A stretch of 64,000 nt of DNA from contig NZ_NUNF01000001.1 in NCBI RefSeq assembly GCF_002585305.1, positions 1 to 64,000 on the forward strand, in the 5' to 3' direction. Of this stretch, positions 60,845 through 64,000 are shown one piece after another (the first letter of the stretch is position 1; each line of letters begins with the position of its first letter). The notes under the pieces were generated by a model. That model saw only the letters and a list, made by a program, of their open reading frames with translations, ran no database searches and was not told the DNA's origin. This DNA comes from Bacillus sp. AFS037270 (GTDB taxonomy: Bacteria > Bacillota > Bacilli > Bacillales_B > DSM-18226). The position numbers were made by a program, and so were the translations under genes.

Positions 60845-60876
60845 GAAAAGAACCTCCTAATTTCCTAGGAGGCTCT
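60845..60876 (-). terminator. Terminator of parEC
   Basis: On the minus strand CCTCCTA-6-TAGGAGG followed by TTCTTTTCATTTTTT, ten bases beyond the parC stop. Confidence 0.8.
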
Positions 60877-60885
60877 CTAATCCTT

Positions 60886-63324
60886 TTATTCGGTTACCGC
60901 TGCTGGTACGGATACTTTCCAAACGTTTGTTACTTTGCCGTTCTCATCCTCATCAAGGATAAATGAGCCGTTAGAATAACGGTCACTAAAGCTAATATCC
61001 GCTGTTTTTAGCGTTTCAGAGTAGCCTTTTTCTGTCTCGATAATAATTAAGTCTTGTTCATTTGCGATGACAAAGCCGGTAATCCGATGCGGTTTTGCTT
61101 TAAGCTCCCTTAGAATGACGACACCACGCTTCGCACGAGTTGCTTTTTCAAACTCTTTTAACTTCATGCGTTTTAATGCGCCGCGCTGGGTAGCTACGAC
61201 AATCGATTCGCTGCTGTCTGGAGTAATCAGCTTTCCACCAATGACAACATCGTCTTCTTTTAAGTTAATGCCTTTTACACCCGCAGCCCGCTGTCCGACG
61301 ATACTGATCTCTTCCTCATGGAACCATAAAGCATATCCCAAGTTAGTGACTAAGAAGAGCTCTCTAGAACCATCCGTTAGATGAACATCAACCACCTGGT
61401 CGTCATCCTTAAGATTTACGGCAACAAGTGGTTTAGAGTAGCGCTGCGCTTTGTAGGCTTTCAACTCAGTTTTCTTAACCATGCCATTTTTCGTTACAAA
61501 AACAAGATAAGCATCCATCTCAAAGTCTTTAACGGAAATGGCGTGAATAATCTCCTCGTCACGGTCAATTGGAATAATGTTGGCTACATGCTGGCCAAGA
61601 TCCTTCCAACGTATATCTGGCAGCTCGTGAACAGGGCAGAACAAGTAGTTCCCCTTATTGGTAAAGAGCAATAATACATCTTTTGTATTCATATCTAATT
61701 GGGCAAGGAGACGGTCAGATTCCTTCATTGCCAAATCTTGTCCGCCGGATGCCGCAAAAGAACGCTGACTTGTCCGTTTGACGTAACCTTCTTTTGTCAC
61801 TGTGACAATGACATCTTCGCTTGGCACGGTGACATCAAGGTTGATCTTAATTTCTTCAATTTCCGCTTCAATCTTAGAACGGCGCTCATCAACAAAACGT
61901 TTTTTCACGTCTTTGAGCTCTTTTTTAATGACGGATAATAATTTTTTCTCACTAGCTAAGATGCTAGTAAGCTCTTCCACTTTTTTGGCTAACTCTTCTG
62001 CTTCCTGACGTAAAGCTGTAATGTCAGTATTTGTTAAACGATAGAGCTGCAAAGAAACAATCGCTTCTGCCTGTATTTCTGTAAAGGCAAATTTCGCAAT
62101 TAAGTTATCTTTTGCATCCCGCTTGTCCTTAGATGCGCGGATGGTGGCAATGACTTCATCAAGAATCGATAAAGCCTTCATTAGCCCCTCAACAATATGC
62201 TGGCGTTCCTTCGCTTTATTGAGGTCATATTGAGTACGTCTTGTCACAACTTCTTTTTGATGCCCAATATAAGCATCGAGTAACTCACGAATTCCCATAA
62301 GTTTCGGGCGCTTATTATAGATAGCGACCATATTAAAGTTATAGGTTACTTGAAGATCACTATTTTTATATAAGTAATTCAAGACACCTTCTGCGTGGGC
62401 GTCCTTTTTTAATTCAATCACGATTCTTAGTCCGGTTCGGTCCGTTTCATCACGAACCTCTGACATTCCTTCAACTTTTCGATCGATTCGGAACTCATCC
62501 ATCTTCTTGACGAGATTGGCTTTATTAATTTCGTAAGGAATCTCCGTAATCACGATTTGCTGCTTACCGCCGCGAACCTCTTCAATTTCGGCTTTTCCAC
62601 GGACAATGATTTTCCCTTTACCAGTTTCATAGGCTTTTTTAATGCCTTCTATGCCTTGAATGATCCCGCCAGTAGGGAAATCTGGTCCTTTAATCACGGT
62701 CATGAGTTCATCTACGGTTGAATCTGGTTGATCCATTCTCATGATCACACCATCAATGATTTCACCCAAATGATGTGGAGGAATATCTGTGGCATAACCG
62801 GCTGATATTCCTGTTGAACCATTTACTAGTAAGTTTGGGAACATAGCTGGTAAAACAGTGGGTTCCTTTGAAGTATCATCAAAGTTTGGAATAAATTCTA
62901 CAGTATTTTTTTCAATATCCCTTAAAAGTTCAGCGGCGATCGCCGAAAGTCTTGCTTCTGTGTAACGCATCGCAGCGGGCGGGTCACCATCGACACTACC
63001 GTTGTTCCCGTGCATTTGAACAAGTACATTGCGAACCTTCCAATCCTGACTCAAACGCACCATAGCTTCATATACAGAAGAATCACCATGTGGGTGATAG
63101 TTACCAATAACATTACCGACTGTCTTCGCCGATTTACGAAACCCTTTATCAAATGTGTTGCCTTCCACATGCATTGCATATAAGATACGCCGCTGTACAG
63201 GCTTTAATCCGTCCCGCGCATCCGGCAGGGCACGTTCTTGGATAATATACTTACTATATCTTCCAAAACGATCACCAATTACATCTTCTAGAGGTAAGTC
63301 ACGAAATTTTTCAAGTGCGCTCAT
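60886..63324 (-). CDS. parC: DNA topoisomerase IV subunit A
   Basis: This 812-residue A subunit of topoisomerase IV decatenates daughter chromosomes. It has the GyrA/ParC breakage-reunion domain: [30 protein letters not shown] at the start, quinolone-resistance region [16 protein letters not shown] with the wild-type-like Ser and Glu, and catalytic Tyr121 in MRYTEARLS. The C-terminal domain holds beta-pinwheel repeats and lacks the GyrA box, so it is ParC rather than GyrA. It overlaps parE by four bases. In Bacillus subtilis parEC lies near dif. Confidence 0.96.
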   Translation of the reverse strand: MSALEKFRDLPLEDVIGDRFGRYSKYIIQERALPDARDGLKPVQRRILYAMHVEGNTFDKGFRKSAKTVGNVIGNYHPHGDSSVYEAMVRLSQDWKVRNVLVQMHGNNGSVDGDPPAAMRYTEARLSAIAAELLRDIEKNTVEFIPNFDDTSKEPTVLPAMFPNLLVNGSTGISAGYATDIPPHHLGEIIDGVIMRMDQPDSTVDELMTVIKGPDFPTGGIIQGIEGIKKAYETGKGKIIVRGKAEIEEVRGGKQQIVITEIPYEINKANLVKKMDEFRIDRKVEGMSEVRDETDRTGLRIVIELKKDAHAEGVLNYLYKNSDLQVTYNFNMVAIYNKRPKLMGIRELLDAYIGHQKEVVTRRTQYDLNKAKERQHIVEGLMKALSILDEVIATIRASKDKRDAKDNLIAKFAFTEIQAEAIVSLQLYRLTNTDITALRQEAEELAKKVEELTSILASEKKLLSVIKKELKDVKKRFVDERRSKIEAEIEEIKINLDVTVPSEDVIVTVTKEGYVKRTSQRSFAASGGQDLAMKESDRLLAQLDMNTKDVLLLFTNKGNYLFCPVHELPDIRWKDLGQHVANIIPIDRDEEIIHAISVKDFEMDAYLVFVTKNGMVKKTELKAYKAQRYSKPLVAVNLKDDDQVVDVHLTDGSRELFLVTNLGYALWFHEEEISIVGQRAAGVKGINLKEDDVVIGGKLITPDSSESIVVATQRGALKRMKLKEFEKATRAKRGVVILRELKAKPHRITGFVIANEQDLIIIETEKGYSETLKTADISFSDRYSNGSFILDEDENGKVTNVWKVSVPAAVTE

Positions 63325-64000
63325 CCTTCAGTAACCTCCTCGGAGACGGTAATATTTTCATTTTCTAAAATCGTATCATCTTCTTCTAAACCGAATGCTA
63401 CATTACTTTCAATCCATTTACGGCGCGGCTCAACCTTATCCCCCATTAGCGTAGTAACACGTCGCTCCGCTCTGGCGATATCATCAATCTTAACGCGGAT
63501 TAATGTCCGTGTTTCTGGGTCCATTGTGGTATCCCATAGCTGGTCTGCATTCATTTCGCCAAGTCCTTTGTAGCGCTGAATGATATAGCCTCTACCAACT
63601 TTTTTAATCGCACCCTGAAGCTCATCCTCGTTCCATGCATATTCGATGATTTCTTTTTTCCCTGAGCCTTTACTTACTTTATATAAAGGCGGAAGGGCAA
63701 TAAACACCTTACCTGCTTCAACAAGCGGCTTCATATAACGATAAAAGAAGGTAAGCAATAGAACTTGGATATGGGCACCATCTGTATCAGCATCTGTCAT
63801 AATGACAATTTTGTCATAATTGATGTCTTCGACCGTAAAATCGGCACCAACGCCGCCGCCAATTGCATGGATAATCGTGTTAATTTCTTCGTTTTTGAAG
63901 ATATCAGAGAGTTTCGCTTTTTCTGTGTTGATGACTTTACCGCGGAGTGGAAGGACAGCTTGAAAACGGCGGTCACGACCCTGCTTGGCAGAACCTCCCG
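63321..64000 (-). CDS. parE: DNA topoisomerase IV subunit B, C-terminal part (truncated by window edge)
   Basis: The last 226 codons of ParE are present, and the gene continues beyond base 64000. Visible are [20 protein letters not shown] and the TOPRIM metal site [12 protein letters not shown], then [20 protein letters not shown] and [22 protein letters not shown], all typical of GyrB/ParE. It supplies ATPase and TOPRIM functions to ParC. The reading frame is open to the window end, so the ATG at 63800 is internal, not the start. The stop overlaps the parC start (ATGA). Confidence 0.95.
   Translation of the reverse strand, partial: GGSAKQGRDRRFQAVLPLRGKVINTEKAKLSDIFKNEEINTIIHAIGGGVGADFTVEDINYDKIVIMTDADTDGAHIQVLLLTFFYRYMKPLVEAGKVFIALPPLYKVSKGSGKKEIIEYAWNEDELQGAIKKVGRGYIIQRYKGLGEMNADQLWDTTMDPETRTLIRVKIDDIARAERRVTTLMGDKVEPRRKWIESNVAFGLEEDDTILENENITVSEEVTEG

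Overview
This is a chromosomal window from a low-GC, endospore-forming Firmicute of the Bacillaceae (Bacillus/Neobacillus-like). The evidence is strong AGGAGG-type ribosome binding sites with frequent TTG/GTG starts, a germinant-receptor operon, CotF-like coat proteins, a gamma-SASP-like small gene, a SpoIIS-type toxin-antitoxin locus, a T-box-controlled proBA operon and Bacillus-type ParE/ParC.

Layout. 1-6.4 kb: edge of a dispersed intergenic repeat, a VanW-domain lipoprotein, oligoendopeptidase F, a hotdog thioesterase, a TetR regulator and small unknown genes. 6.4-10.6 kb: a four-gene gerA-type operon (A-C-D-B) behind a sigma-G-like promoter. 10.7-20.3 kb: a stand-alone uroporphyrinogen-III synthase-like protein, an SF1 helicase, an FAD oxidoreductase, a T-box leader with proB-proA, and a DinG/XPD-type helicase carrying a Cas4/RecB-like nuclease domain. 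20.4-22.8 kb: feoA with FeoB split into two genes. 22.8-34.5 kb: small unknown genes, hydrolases, a divergently arranged XRE-cupin regulator and esterase/DoxX/ring-cleavage dioxygenase operon, an LLM flavin enzyme, a GH18 enzyme, trhO and a second PepF. 34.7-44.5 kb: a NarL-type two-component system and a MoxR/DUF58/DUF4350/DUF4129 membrane cluster with SpoIIM-like and RDD proteins. 44.6-48.8 kb: a GNAT, an alcohol-to-acid pair (ADH, ALDH) and two CotF-like coat genes.

48.9-54.2 kb looks accessory: a gamma-SASP-like small gene, a strongly repetitive protein (five 38-residue repeats plus about 24 four-residue repeats), a SpoIISA-type membrane toxin with two related small downstream proteins (SpoIISB-like antitoxin and a second copy, as in spoIISABC), a GNAT, a small kinase-like NTPase, and a decayed gene. 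54.2-55.5 kb holds xerS with a perfect 10-bp inverted repeat in front of it and a dif-like site behind it.

From 55.7 kb to the end every gene is on the minus strand (heterodimeric ABC exporter with MarR regulator, a secreted protein, parC, and truncated parE), whereas most genes to the left are on plus. Together with the dif-like site, the nearby parEC genes and the orientation of most SpoIIIE-recognition-like octamers I noticed, this suggests that the replication terminus / chromosome dimer resolution region lies at about 55.4 kb. Nearly every convergent gene pair is closed by a strong hairpin terminator.
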